NCBI RefSeq assembly: GCF_010119235.1
Contig: NZ_JAAATZ010000001.1
Location: 2,138,501-2,202,500 of the forward strand
Source of the DNA: Flavobacterium phycosphaerae
GTDB lineage: Bacteria; Bacteroidota; Bacteroidia; Flavobacteriales; Flavobacteriaceae
Reading direction: 5' to 3'
DNA: 64,000 nucleotides
Shown here: positions 33,849-42,784 of the stretch, piece by piece
How the letters are laid out: the number at the start of each line of letters is the position of its first letter
How positions within the stretch are numbered: the stretch's first letter is position 1
Made by a program: the position numbers and the translations under genes
The notes under the pieces: generated by a model
Told to the model about the DNA's origin: nothing
Database searches by the model: none
Seen by the model: the letters and a program-made list of their open reading frames with translations, nothing else

Positions 33849-35243
33849 TTAAATAGTTTCAGCTAATTCTAATGCTTTATTCAGGGCGCCTAATTTATTA
33901 TAGACTTCCTGCATTTCGTTTTCTTCGGTTGAACTTTCCACGATTCCGGCACCGGCTTGGTAATGTAACTGATGATTTTTGCTTAAAAAAGTTCGAATCA
34001 TAATCGCATGATTAAAGTTGCCTTCGAAGTCCATGAAACCTATGGCGCCTCCGTAAAAGGTTCGGTTAGTATTTTCAATATTATCTATTAATTGCATAGC
34101 TTTGTGCTTCGGAGCCCCACTTAAAGTTCCGGCAGGGAAGGTGTTGGCAACCAATTGCATTGCACTACCGTTTAATTTTCCGGTGACTTTGGAAACCAAA
34201 TGAATGACGTGTGAAAAGAATTGGACTTCTTTATACTTTTCGACTTTCACTTCGGTACAATTTCGACTTAAATCATTTCGAGCCAAATCGACTAACATCA
34301 CATGCTCGCTGTTTTCCTTTTGGTCTTCAGAGAGTTTTTTGGCTAATTCGGCATCTTGTTCATCATTTCCTGTTCGTTTGAAAGTGCCGGCAATCGGGTA
34401 AATTTCGGCATGATGATTTTTGATAACCAACTGTGCTTCGGGAGAAGAGCCAAAAATTTTGAAACTGCCATAATCAAAAAAGAACAAATAAGGAGACGGA
34501 TTGATATTACGCAAAGCTCTATATACATTGAATTCATCCCCTTTAAAGGCTTGTGAAAATCGTCGTGACAAAACCAGCTGAAATACATCTCCTCGTTGGC
34601 AGTGTTTTTTAGCCAGGACTACATTGGTTTTAAATTCATCATCAGTCAAATTGGAAACTACCGTTCCTTCTTTGGAAAAACTATAACTCGCAAAGGTTTT
34701 GGTTTGTAGTAACTGCTCCATTTCCGTAATGTTATTCCTGTTGTCAATGCTGTGGCAAAAGATATAGGCTTCGTTTTTGAAATGATTTATGGCAATGATA
34801 TTTTGGTAAATCGCATAAAAAAGTTCCGGAATAGCCAAGTTGTTTTGTTTTTTGCAGATTTCAATTTTTTCAAAATAGTGTACAGCATCGTAACTCATAT
34901 AGCCAAAAAGGCCGTTGTTGATGAACTTAAAATTGGTTTTCTCGGGTTGGAATCGCGAGGCGAAGCTTTCAATTTCTTTAGGAACATTAGTTTCCGATGT
35001 GATAATGGTTTCTTTAACAGTGCCATCAGGGAAAGTTTTGATAATGCTATCGTTTTCTATTTGGATGGAAGCTATAGGATTGCAGCAGATATAGGAAAAA
35101 CTGTTGTCTGATGTGTGATAATCGCTGCTTTCAAGCAAAATGCTGTTCGGGAATTTATCTCTGATTTTCAAGTAAATGCTCACCGGCGTAATAGTATCGG
35201 CTAGAATTTGCTTGAAGTGTGTTTGTAATGGAAAGGTTTTCAT
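33849..35243 (-). CDS. trpE: Anthranilate synthase component I
   Basis: 464 residues. Chorismate-binding core: QRGDVFQLVLSRRFSQAFKGDEFNVYRALRNINPSPYLFFFDYG, IAGTFKRTGNDEQD, LVDLARNDLSRN, FPAGTLSGAPKHKAMQLID, FYGGAIGFMDFEGNFNHAIMIRT. First committed step from chorismate. The N-terminal part carries the Trp-feedback region (LLESSD), so product inhibition is expected in addition to the leader. Confidence 0.97.
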   Translation of the reverse strand: MKTFPLQTHFKQILADTITPVSIYLKIRDKFPNSILLESSDYHTSDNSFSYICCNPIASIQIENDSIIKTFPDGTVKETIITSETNVPKEIESFASRFQPEKTNFKFINNGLFGYMSYDAVHYFEKIEICKKQNNLAIPELFYAIYQNIIAINHFKNEAYIFCHSIDNRNNITEMEQLLQTKTFASYSFSKEGTVVSNLTDDEFKTNVVLAKKHCQRGDVFQLVLSRRFSQAFKGDEFNVYRALRNINPSPYLFFFDYGSFKIFGSSPEAQLVIKNHHAEIYPIAGTFKRTGNDEQDAELAKKLSEDQKENSEHVMLVDLARNDLSRNCTEVKVEKYKEVQFFSHVIHLVSKVTGKLNGSAMQLVANTFPAGTLSGAPKHKAMQLIDNIENTNRTFYGGAIGFMDFEGNFNHAIMIRTFLSKNHQLHYQAGAGIVESSTEENEMQEVYNKLGALNKALELAETI

Positions 35244-35261
35244 AAGCTGAGTTTTTTACAT

Positions 35262-35292
35262 AAAAAAAAGGCTTGTCGTGATTGACAAGCCC
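35262..35292 (-). terminator. trp attenuator terminator
   Basis: On the operon strand GGGCTTGTC and GACAAGCC form a stem (35270-35292) followed by eight T (35262-35269). It lies between the leader peptide and trpE, where a terminator only makes sense as an attenuator. I could not identify the antiterminator partner by eye. Confidence 0.85.
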
Positions 35293-35334
35293 TTTTTGAT
35301 ATTTTGATTTTAAATATACCTATAGTAGACCGCT

Positions 35335-35391
35335 TCACGACGTTTGACGTAAATTGTTCCACCACCAAGTATTGTTTAAAATTGTATTCAT
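35335..35391 (-). CDS. trpL: trp leader peptide with three consecutive Trp codons
   Basis: ATG at 35391 to TGA at 35335-35337: MNTILNNTWWWNNLRQTS, 18 residues. Three TGG codons in a row, placed between a consensus promoter and a terminator in front of trpE, are the hallmark of ribosome-stalling attenuation of a tryptophan operon. Confidence 0.88.
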   Translation of the reverse strand: MNTILNNTWWWNNLRQTS

Positions 35392-35408
35392 TTTCTTTTT
35401 ATATGAAA

Positions 35409-35438
35409 CAAATGTAGCTAAGTGTTTTTAATTAACAA
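35409..35438 (-). promoter_or_regulatory. trp operon promoter (Bacteroidota sigma consensus)
   Basis: TACATTTG at 35409-35416 fits the -7 box TAnnTTTG, and TTG at 35436-35438 lies 19 bp upstream as the -33 box. The leader peptide begins 18 nt downstream of the -7 box. Confidence 0.8.
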
Positions 35439-35450
35439 ACAAAAAAATAA

Positions 35451-35480
35451 AAAACCCCGAAAATTTCTTTTCGAGGTTTC
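35451..35480. terminator. Terminator downstream of yceI
   Basis: Imperfect stem AACCCCGAAAA / TTTTCGAGGTT between yceI and the trp promoter. Confidence 0.7.
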
Positions 35481-35507
35481 TGTTTTCATAGCAATTGTTC
35501 TTTGTAA

Positions 35508-36074
35508 TTAGTATTGTAAGGCAACGGTTAAATCGAAATCATCATTGATGGTTTTGTCACCAAGGTTATCAAAAAAACTACCTGAACCGTATTTAATTCC
35601 GTATTTAGTTCTGTTGATTTTCAATGTTGTTGTGGCTGTATTTCCTTTAGTTGCTAAGTCAAAAGTTATCGGATTAGTGATGCCTTTTATAGTTAAATCA
35701 GCTGTTACAGTGTATACTCCATTAGTTTTGGCTGCGATTTTAGTGAATTTTAATGTAGAAGTTGGATTTTTTTCAGTTCCAAAGAAATCTTCTGATTTTA
35801 AGTGCCCGTCTAATTTATCTTTCCATTCACCTGATAAGTCAGTTGAAGTCAAAGAAGTCATGTCTACTGTGAAATTTCCACCGGCAACTTTGCCACTTTT
35901 GAAAATTAACATTCCTTCTTTGAAGTTTACTGTACCACTGTGTTCACCGGTTACTTTTTTACCCACCCAGTTGATAGTACTTCTTTCAGTGTTTATTTTT
36001 TTAGTTTGTGCAGTAGCTACTGTCGTTCCGAAAGCTACTAGTAAGGCAATGGCAATTGTTTTTAAGTTTTTCAT
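35508..36074 (-). CDS. YceI-family periplasmic protein
   Basis: 188 residues. Signal peptide MKNLKTIAIALLVAFGTTVATAQ, then the YceI lipocalin-like barrel: STINWVGKKVTGEHSGTVNF, GGNFTVDMTSLTSTDL, HLKSEDFFGTEKNPTSTLKF, DLTIKGITNPITF and a C-terminal DDFDLTVALQY. Binds isoprenoid-type lipids in characterised members. Last gene of the marR-nitroreductase-yceI operon; 25 nt behind the nitroreductase. Confidence 0.93.
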   Translation of the reverse strand: MKNLKTIAIALLVAFGTTVATAQTKKINTERSTINWVGKKVTGEHSGTVNFKEGMLIFKSGKVAGGNFTVDMTSLTSTDLSGEWKDKLDGHLKSEDFFGTEKNPTSTLKFTKIAAKTNGVYTVTADLTIKGITNPITFDLATKGNTATTTLKINRTKYGIKYGSGSFFDNLGDKTINDDFDLTVALQY

Positions 36075-36099
36075 TTTTTTAATTGTTTTTAGTTATTGA

Positions 36100-36732
36100 T
36101 TATAAATTTATAAATAATTCTTCGTTTGATTTGCGCACTTTAACATAGTTTTGAGTGTCATCTTCTGAATGGCGGTACCCAATGGTTGCGACTAAAGAGG
36201 CATTTAATCCTAAAGCGTCAAGTCCGAGTATTTCATTGAATTTAGCCGGTTCGAAGCCTTCCATTGGTGTAACATCAATGTTAAGTTCTGCAGCAGCATT
36301 CAGCAAATTACTTAATGCGATGTAGGTTTGTTTAGCCGTCCAGATATTTCTGTTTTCTAAAGGTAAAGTAGAGATTTTAGATTTCATAAAATCACTATAC
36401 CCTTGTAAAGCATCAGTAGGCAACCCTCTTGTTGTAGCAACATTGTTGATATAAGTGTCTATTTGCTTGTCGCCAAAATCAGTAATGTTGGCAAATACTA
36501 ACAAATGAGAAGCATCAACAATTTGAGATTGTCCCCAAGCGGCAGGCTGTAATTGAGCTCTAATTTCAGGGTTTTCGACTAAAATTACTTTGTAAGGTTG
36601 TAAACCGTACGATGAAGCACTTAAGCGGATAGCTTCTTTTAGTGTTTCTAAATCTTCATTCGATACTTTTTTAGTGGTATCAAATTTTTTGGTGGCATAA
36701 CGCCAGTTGGCGTTTTTTATAAAATTGCTCAT
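36100..36732 (-). CDS. NAD(P)H-dependent nitroreductase-family oxidoreductase
   Basis: 210 residues. Nitroreductase fold with FMN-binding ANWRYATKKFDTTKKVSNEDLETLKEAIRLSASSYGLQPYKVILVENPE and the C-terminal GLNASLVATIGYRHSEDD, MEGFEPAKFNEILGLD. Reduces quinones or nitro compounds, cytosolic. Follows marR by 12 nt. Confidence 0.93.
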   Translation of the reverse strand: MSNFIKNANWRYATKKFDTTKKVSNEDLETLKEAIRLSASSYGLQPYKVILVENPEIRAQLQPAAWGQSQIVDASHLLVFANITDFGDKQIDTYINNVATTRGLPTDALQGYSDFMKSKISTLPLENRNIWTAKQTYIALSNLLNAAAELNIDVTPMEGFEPAKFNEILGLDALGLNASLVATIGYRHSEDDTQNYVKVRKSNEELFINL

Positions 36733-36744
36733 ATAGTTATTTAA

Positions 36745-37200
36745 TTAAAAGGTTCTGTATTTTTCTAATAAGGTATTCAATTGTTTTAATTCTTCTGGGT
36801 TTAAATTGGCCGCAAAAAACTGCTCGTGCTCATTTACTTTTGGATCAAGTTCAGCTAACACATCCAATCCTTTTTGAGTAATCAATACTTCAATTTTTCG
36901 TCTGTTGTCAGGGCATACTTCTCGGGTAACAAAGTCTTTCAGCAGTAATTTATCAATGAGTCGGGTAGTGTTACTGTTTTTAGCCAGCATGCGCTCCTGA
37001 ATGATGCACATATTTGCTGGACATCCTTTTTGACCGCGAAGAATTCTTAAAACATTATATTGTTCCGTTGATAAATCATAAGGCTTTAGAATTTCGCTAA
37101 ACTTGTCACTAATCACATTTTGTGTATAGATAATATTCAAGATAACTTTCTTAGCATCATCCATAGCTACGGTCGATTTTATTATTGCTTCGATTTTCAT
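36745..37200 (-). CDS. MarR-family regulator
   Basis: Start placed at 37200 (MKIEAIIKSTVAMDD), 151 residues; the frame reaches 37209. Winged helix around LSTEQYNVLRILRGQKGCPANMCIIQERMLAKNSNTTRLIDKLLLKDFVTREVCPDNRRKIEVLITQKGLDVL. Three cysteines near the DNA-binding region (GCPANMC, VCPDNR) could sense oxidants or electrophiles, in line with the nitroreductase and YceI genes behind it. Probably autoregulated by the palindromes upstream. Confidence 0.92.
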   Translation of the reverse strand: MKIEAIIKSTVAMDDAKKVILNIIYTQNVISDKFSEILKPYDLSTEQYNVLRILRGQKGCPANMCIIQERMLAKNSNTTRLIDKLLLKDFVTREVCPDNRRKIEVLITQKGLDVLAELDPKVNEHEQFFAANLNPEELKQLNTLLEKYRTF

Positions 37201-37215
37201 AATTACCATTACAAT

Positions 37216-37261
37216 ATTTGTAGGTACAAATGTAAAACATTTTATATTTGTATATACAAAT
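37216..37261. promoter_or_regulatory. Two MarR-type palindromic operators, 30 bp apart
   Basis: ATTTGTAGGTACAAAT (37216-37231, one mismatch) and ATTTGTATATACAAAT (37246-37261, perfect). Centre spacing of 30 bp places both on the same face of the helix. They lie between the divergent marR and rhodanese genes. Confidence 0.8.
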
Positions 37262-37369
37262 GTTATGTTATTTTTTTGTTAATGTTTTAAAAGCCCTTTA
37301 AGATTGCCATTTTCTTATTGGTATTTAAAAGGGTAAATCGATTATATTTGTTACTCCAAAAGAAACACT

Positions 37370-37687
37370 ATGAATTTATCACAACACGACTGGACTTCAC
37401 AATTAGCAGCTGATTCCAATGCGATCATTCTTGACGTTAGAACAGAAGACGAATGCAATGAAGGGATTATCCCTGATTCGATTAATATTGATATTTATAA
37501 AGGGCAAGGGTTTATTTATGAAGTAGATGCTTTAGATAAAACCAAAAATTATTATGTGTATTGCCGTGCCGGAAGCCGCAGCGCTCAAGCTTGTAATATT
37601 ATGAGCCAAATGGGTTTTGAACACACTTACAACTTGGAGGGTGGTTTTATGAATTGGCAAGGTGAAGTTGCTTTTCCGAAAGAATAA
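37370..37687 (+). CDS. Rhodanese-like sulfurtransferase
   Basis: 105 residues, single rhodanese domain: IILDVRTEDECNEGIIPDSINIDIY at the start and the active loop YVYCRAGSRSAQACNIM with catalytic Cys. Transfers sulfane sulfur. Twenty bases upstream of the NDH-2 gene and divergent from marR, so perhaps under the same operators. Confidence 0.94.
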   Translation: MNLSQHDWTSQLAADSNAIILDVRTEDECNEGIIPDSINIDIYKGQGFIYEVDALDKTKNYYVYCRAGSRSAQACNIMSQMGFEHTYNLEGGFMNWQGEVAFPKE

Positions 37688-37706
37688 ATAAGTAATATAC
37701 AATATC

Positions 37707-39011
37707 ATGAACATACCTCAATCAAGCAAAAAACGTATCGTTATTTTAGGAGGTGGTTTTGCCGGTATTGCATTAGCCAAAAAGCTTAGGAACAAAAATG
37801 TTCAAGTGGTGTTGATAGACAAACACAATTACCACACTTTTCAACCTTTATTATACCAAGTGGCCACCGGCGGATTGGAGGCAGGTTCAATAGCTTATCC
37901 TATTCGTAAAGTCATTCAGGAATACAAAGATTTTTACTTTCGATTAACTTCTGTAAAAGAAATTGATACGGTTAATCAAAAAATCATTTCTGAAATTGGC
38001 GATTTATATTATGATTACTTAGTCATGGCCACTGGTTCTAAAACCAACTATTTTGGTAACAAGGAAATTGAGCGCAACTCGATGTCAATGAAAACCATTC
38101 CGCAATCGCTCAACATTCGCAGTTTGATTTTGGAGAATTTTGAGCAAGCGGTCTTAACCAAAGAGATGAACGAAAGCAATGCTTTGACCAATTTTGTTTT
38201 GGTAGGAGCGGGGCCAACAGGAGTAGAACTCGCCGGAGCTTTGGCCGAAATGAAAAAAGCTATACTGCAAAAAGACTATCCGGATTTGGATATTTCCAAA
38301 ATGCAAATCAATTTGATTCAAAGCAACGACCGAGTCCTCAATACCATGAGTGAGAAGTCTTCACAAGAAGCCGAAAAGTTTTTGCTGGATTTAGGAGTTA
38401 AAATTTGGAAAAACGTTCGTGTGACCAATTATGACGGAAGAACTATTACCACTAATTCTGATTTAACCTTTGAAACCGCAACCGTTATCTGGACAGCCGG
38501 AGTACAAGGGGCTGTTGTTTTCGGATTACCGGCAAGTAGCTTGGTTGATAAAGTAGCTCGTATTAGGGTAAATGAATTCAATCAAGTGAAAGGCTTTGAG
38601 AACATTTTTGCTATTGGCGATATTGCTTCCATGGAAACCGCCGAATACCCGCAAGGACACCCCATGATGGCGCAACCGGCCCTGCAACAAGGGAAATTAT
38701 TAGGGGATAATTTGGTCAAACTATTAAACGGAAGAATGATGATTCCTTTTAAATACAAAGACAAAGGATCTATGGCTACCATTGGCCGAAATTTGGCGGT
38801 AGTCGATTTGCCACACTATCATTTCAGCGGTGTTTTTGCTTGGTTTGTTTGGATGTTTGTGCATTTGTTTTCTCTTATCGGGTTTAAAAATAAAGCCGTA
38901 GTGTTCTTAAATTGGGTTTACAATTACATTCGGTTTGACCGCGAAGGACGTTTGATTATCCGCCCGTATAAAAAGAAAAGTTTTATAACGTTTACCAGTG
39001 ATGAGGTTTAA
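37707..39011 (+). CDS. ndh: Type II NADH dehydrogenase (NDH-2)
   Basis: 434 residues. FAD-binding GGGFAGIALAKKL, NAD-binding VGAGPTGVELAGALAEMKKA, FAIGDIASMETAEYPQGHPMMAQPALQQGKLLGDNL, and hydrophobic C-terminal segments (FAWFVWMFVHLFSLIGFKNKAVVFLNWVYNYI) that attach it to the inner membrane. Oxidises NADH and reduces menaquinone without pumping protons. Confidence 0.94.
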   Translation: MNIPQSSKKRIVILGGGFAGIALAKKLRNKNVQVVLIDKHNYHTFQPLLYQVATGGLEAGSIAYPIRKVIQEYKDFYFRLTSVKEIDTVNQKIISEIGDLYYDYLVMATGSKTNYFGNKEIERNSMSMKTIPQSLNIRSLILENFEQAVLTKEMNESNALTNFVLVGAGPTGVELAGALAEMKKAILQKDYPDLDISKMQINLIQSNDRVLNTMSEKSSQEAEKFLLDLGVKIWKNVRVTNYDGRTITTNSDLTFETATVIWTAGVQGAVVFGLPASSLVDKVARIRVNEFNQVKGFENIFAIGDIASMETAEYPQGHPMMAQPALQQGKLLGDNLVKLLNGRMMIPFKYKDKGSMATIGRNLAVVDLPHYHFSGVFAWFVWMFVHLFSLIGFKNKAVVFLNWVYNYIRFDREGRLIIRPYKKKSFITFTSDEV

Positions 39012-39070
39012 ATAATATTTGTAGGTTTAGTTTTTATTTTTAAATTGCATAGATATAAACCTAAACCATT

Positions 39071-40252
39071 ATGAAAAAATATTTCGGACTACTATTGTTA
39101 TTTTTTTCTTTCCAACTTTTTGCTCAAAAGAATTTTGTTAAAGGTTATTTTATTGATAACGGAGGAAAAAGAACAGAATGCCTGATTAATAATGCGAATT
39201 GGGATTCAAACCCTGACGAAATTGAATATAAATTAACTGAATCGGATATAATTAAAAAAGCAACCATTTTAGAGGTTAAAGAAGTAGGTGCTGAAAATGA
39301 GTATAGTTTTAAAAGATTTGATGTTGATATTTCAAAGTCTCAAGCAAAAGTTTTGACTGATGATAGAAATTTTATTTATGAGAGGAAAACGGTTTATCTG
39401 AAAGAAATAATTACAGGTAATGCCACCTTATATTCATACTTTCAGGATGGTAGGTTGAAATTTTTCTTTTCGTATGATAATAAGTTGCCAATTCAGCTTG
39501 AATATAAAGAATTTAAATTTTATAATGAGATTTTAACGAATAACAATTACAAGCAACAGCTTTTTAATTCGTTAAAAAATGGGACTGTAACCGAAAGTGA
39601 CATTGCCAATTTGGAATATAAAAGTTCGAGTTTAATAGCTTTCTTTATAAAGTATAATGGCTTAGATAAAAATCAGGCAAACAGTAATAAAAAAGTATTT
39701 AAAGGGAAAGTGGATTATAATTTATATGTAAAAGCAGGTATTCAAAAATCATCATTTTCTGCCAATTCTCATAATAGTTACATAGGAGATTTTAAATTTA
39801 AGGACGCTACAGATTTAAGATATGAGGTTGAATTTGAAATGATACTTCCTGTTAGTAATAAGAGCTGGTCTATTTTTGTTGATGCTTATACGATAACATA
39901 CAAGGATGAACTAACAAGAAGCTTTGGTAAAGTTGTTTTTGAATATCAAACTATTGAAATTCCTCTTGGCGTGAGGTATTATTTTTCGCTAAATGATAAA
40001 TCAAAACTATTTATTAACCTTGGACCACAATTTGCAATTCCGTTAAAGTCAGACTTTAAAATGGATCAGTTTCAGGATGTTTATGGTAATTTTAATTATC
40101 CTTTCAATTTCCACTATGGTATTGGTTTTAATTTCAATAATAAATTCAGTTTGGCAATTAATAGCATGACTAAAAGAAATCTGATGGAAGATAAGGGTTG
40201 GGATACAAATTTTAAAAATTATTCTCTAACTTTAGGATATAATCTGTTCTAG
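39071..40252 (+). CDS. Outer-membrane beta-barrel protein, PorT-like C-terminal part
   Basis: 393 residues with signal peptide MKKYFGLLLLFFSFQLFAQ. Residues 20-200 contain FVKGYFIDNGGKRTECLINNANWDSNPDEIEY, found in Flavobacterial proteins with a soluble N-terminal domain. The C-terminal half has alternating amphipathic strands ending in NYSLTLGYNLF, an outer-membrane barrel signature. Function unknown. Confidence 0.78.
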   Translation: MKKYFGLLLLFFSFQLFAQKNFVKGYFIDNGGKRTECLINNANWDSNPDEIEYKLTESDIIKKATILEVKEVGAENEYSFKRFDVDISKSQAKVLTDDRNFIYERKTVYLKEIITGNATLYSYFQDGRLKFFFSYDNKLPIQLEYKEFKFYNEILTNNNYKQQLFNSLKNGTVTESDIANLEYKSSSLIAFFIKYNGLDKNQANSNKKVFKGKVDYNLYVKAGIQKSSFSANSHNSYIGDFKFKDATDLRYEVEFEMILPVSNKSWSIFVDAYTITYKDELTRSFGKVVFEYQTIEIPLGVRYYFSLNDKSKLFINLGPQFAIPLKSDFKMDQFQDVYGNFNYPFNFHYGIGFNFNNKFSLAINSMTKRNLMEDKGWDTNFKNYSLTLGYNLF

Positions 40253-40259
40253 ATTTGAT

Positions 40260-40946
40260 ATGAGCTGGAGTAAAGTATATAAGGCTTGTAAAAGTATAGT
40301 GTTGGTTATTATGGTGTCTACTGTTCTTTCCTGCAAATCTACTTATCTTGATTCCAAGAAATCCCCTGTATTATTGGATATTACCCAAGAATCGGATGAG
40401 AATGCTTTTGTCAATCTGAAAAACTACAGCAACGATTTTGTCTTTGATATGAAATATGCCACGGCCGATAATTTTCTCAAAGAAAAAGTCTATCCGTGTG
40501 ACGAGTGTTTCCTTAAAGTAAAAACGATTAAATCACTTTTAGAAGCTAATAAGGCATTTTTAGAAAAAGGATATCGCATTAAGTTATACGATTGCTACCG
40601 CCCGCGCGACATTCAAAAGAAGATGTGGAAAATTGTTCCCGATGCCAATTATGTAGCCAATCCTAAGAAAGGTTCCATTCATAATAAAGGCGGAGCAGTG
40701 GATATTTCCCTCGTTGATTCGCTTGGTGTGGAATTGAATATGGGCACCAAATTTGATTTTTTTGGCGAAGAAGCCGGCCATAACTATCAAAAGCTGTCCG
40801 AAGAAATTTTAAACAATCGGAAATTTTTAAAGGAAATCATGTTGCAACACAACTTCAAATCCTTTGATTCCGAATGGTGGCATTACAATTTAAACAATAG
40901 TTCGAAAGATGAGGTGTCAAATTTAAAATGGAAATGCGACCACTAG
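40260..40946 (+). CDS. D-Ala-D-Ala dipeptidase (VanX/DdpX family)
   Basis: 228 residues. Lipoprotein-like start (SIVLVIMVSTVLSCKS). Zinc peptidase motifs: SIHNKGGAVDISLVD (His and Asp ligands) and SEWWHYNL (catalytic Glu and His). Full family length. Cleaves D-alanyl-D-alanine, probably in peptidoglycan recycling in the periplasm rather than vancomycin resistance, as no vanHA genes are nearby. Overlaps the end of the next, convergent gene by four bases. Confidence 0.92.
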   Translation: MSWSKVYKACKSIVLVIMVSTVLSCKSTYLDSKKSPVLLDITQESDENAFVNLKNYSNDFVFDMKYATADNFLKEKVYPCDECFLKVKTIKSLLEANKAFLEKGYRIKLYDCYRPRDIQKKMWKIVPDANYVANPKKGSIHNKGGAVDISLVDSLGVELNMGTKFDFFGEEAGHNYQKLSEEILNNRKFLKEIMLQHNFKSFDSEWWHYNLNNSSKDEVSNLKWKCDH

Positions 40947-41524
40947 TTTTCCAAACACTTTAAATAATTAATAAAGTAATTTTCGGGCTGGTATTTGATT
41001 TTGTCTAATTCGGAAATAAATTCTGTTTTAAACGGATAATCAATGGTTTCACCTGCAAATTTTACTCTCATGAACGTTACCGGAGAGGTTTTTAAATCTT
41101 CAAAGTTCTCTTTAGAAAATAAAAACGTTCCCCCCATAATTCGGTTATTCCCATTTTTATCATCCCGAATCAAAGTCCCGCAAGTGTCATTCCCCGAATA
41201 TAATAGAGTGACAATTTTACCATTGTTAAGTTGCAGATAAATTTTACTACCGGCATCAAAACAATTGGCTTTAATAAACTCATTACTCTTCTGTAAAAAT
41301 TGAGCTTCCACCGCTAAAATACCATTGCTGCTCGATAAAGCAAAGAATATGTTAGTTACGTTACCGGCAAAACTTCTTTCAAAAATCAGTTGCTGTTTGG
41401 TTGATTTATAGGTGCCTAAACTATCGCTGACATTGGTGTCAATTTCGCATGGTTTTTGGGCAAAAGCAGCTCCGGTAAGTAGGAGCAATAAGCATAATAA
41501 AAGCTTCTTCATAGGGTTATTCAA
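40943..41524 (-). CDS. Secreted protein of unknown function
   Basis: 193 residues (start 41524, or the second Met at 41512). Signal peptide MKKLLLCLLLLLTGAAFAQ. Beta-rich mature part (FAGNVTNIFFALSSSNGILAVEAQFLQKSNEFIKANCFDAGSKIYLQLNNGKIVTLLYSGNDTCGTLIRDD). Seen in Flavobacteria without known role. Overlaps the methyltransferase gene by eight bases. Confidence 0.72.
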   Translation of the reverse strand: MNNPMKKLLLCLLLLLTGAAFAQKPCEIDTNVSDSLGTYKSTKQQLIFERSFAGNVTNIFFALSSSNGILAVEAQFLQKSNEFIKANCFDAGSKIYLQLNNGKIVTLLYSGNDTCGTLIRDDKNGNNRIMGGTFLFSKENFEDLKTSPVTFMRVKFAGETIDYPFKTEFISELDKIKYQPENYFINYLKCLEN

Positions 41525-42701
41525 TTTTGCTGCAAAGTAAAACTATTTTGGTATTAGTTGCATCGGTTGTAAAAAAACAATACAGCGAGCCACCGTCTTT
41601 AATTTTCCATTTTTTGCGAATGGTTTCCACTGAATCCGGAAAGTTTCTAGCGGTAATATTGGCTTTTTTGTTTTCTAGTAATTGCTTCATATCCGTTTTG
41701 TGGTACGGAATACAATGCTCGATTTCAAAAGTTCTTCCCGGGAATTCGATCAAACGCTCTGAAGTATACAAATGCGAATGCCGGTGTAGTTTTTCAACTC
41801 TGAATGCTGCTGGAATCTCATCGAAACCACCTGATTTCATGATAGTGGCATTCGGTTCGTATAAATATTTTTTCGGCAAATGATAGCCAACTGTTTTTTC
41901 AGTGGAATTCAGTTCAAAAGCGAAAGTCTCCGTTTTTTCTTTTACTAAATTAACCGTTACCATTTTTATTGACTGTGAATAGTCTTTTTCTAAAATCCAA
42001 AGTAACTCTTTGACTTCATTGTCAACAGCCACCACGTGAATTTCTCTAACGTTTTTCAGCTCCGATAATCCGGCCGTGATGTCCAAAATGGGCGCTGTTT
42101 TTATCATGATGTTGGACGCAAACCCCCAATAAAAATCGAGCATTTCAGGAACATTGGGCAAACAGTCTTTCAGCATAAAAACCTTGCCTTTCTGTTCGTT
42201 TCGCCTTGAAGGGTCAATGTAAATCCAATCAAAGGGTTGCGCTAAATCTTTTAAAACAGTCGAACTGTCCTTGGCAATACACTGGATGTTTCGGACTTGA
42301 AGCTTTTCAAAATTATGCGCTACCAGAGCAGAAAGCTCTTCGTTGATTTCACAATGAATGACTTGGGCTATTTTTTTAGCAAAATAAAAATCATCAACGC
42401 CAAAACCACCGGTTAAATCAATCAACTTTTGGCCTGAAACCAATCCTGCTTTGTAGGCTGCCGTTTTCTCAGATGAAGTTTGCTCAACTGATATTTTTGA
42501 CGGATATAGAATATGTTCTGTAGTAAACCAAGTAGGTAATTTAGTTTTTGCTTTTTGTTTTGCTGCTATTTGGTTTAAAATAGCAGTCCAATCTGCATTG
42601 GGAAACTTGTTTTTCTGCAAAGCCAAAACAGCCACATCCGCTTCAACATGTTGTGTGATAAAATCTTGAATTTCTTTTGTCAACAAAGCTGTTGTTTGCA
42701 T
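41517..42701 (-). CDS. Class I SAM-dependent methyltransferase with THUMP-like C-terminal domain
   Basis: Start at 42701 (MQTTALLTKEIQDFITQHVEADVAVLALQKNKFPNADW); the frame is open to 42749. 394 residues. SAM-binding motif KLIDLTGGFGVDDFYFAKKI, then CEINEELSALVAHNF and DWIYIDPSRRNEQKGKVFML (catalytic-type motif), and a THUMP-like tail (HYHL/FPGRTFEIEHCIPYHKTDMKQLL...GGSLYCFFTT). Bacteroidota homologues are annotated as THUMP-like methyltransferases, likely acting on RNA; target unknown. Confidence 0.85.
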   Translation of the reverse strand: MQTTALLTKEIQDFITQHVEADVAVLALQKNKFPNADWTAILNQIAAKQKAKTKLPTWFTTEHILYPSKISVEQTSSEKTAAYKAGLVSGQKLIDLTGGFGVDDFYFAKKIAQVIHCEINEELSALVAHNFEKLQVRNIQCIAKDSSTVLKDLAQPFDWIYIDPSRRNEQKGKVFMLKDCLPNVPEMLDFYWGFASNIMIKTAPILDITAGLSELKNVREIHVVAVDNEVKELLWILEKDYSQSIKMVTVNLVKEKTETFAFELNSTEKTVGYHLPKKYLYEPNATIMKSGGFDEIPAAFRVEKLHRHSHLYTSERLIEFPGRTFEIEHCIPYHKTDMKQLLENKKANITARNFPDSVETIRKKWKIKDGGSLYCFFTTDATNTKIVLLCSKIE

Positions 42702-42734
42702 TGCAAATAGATTTTTGGTGGTAACAAGTATAAA

Positions 42735-42762
42735 AAAAACCCGCCACAAAGTAGCGAGTTTT
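42735..42762. terminator. Bidirectional-looking terminator hairpin
   Basis: AAAACCCGC / GCGAGTTTT stem with loop CACAAAGTA between the metalloprotease gene end and the methyltransferase start. Confidence 0.7.
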
Positions 42763-42784
42763 AAACAAAAATATAAAATAAATA

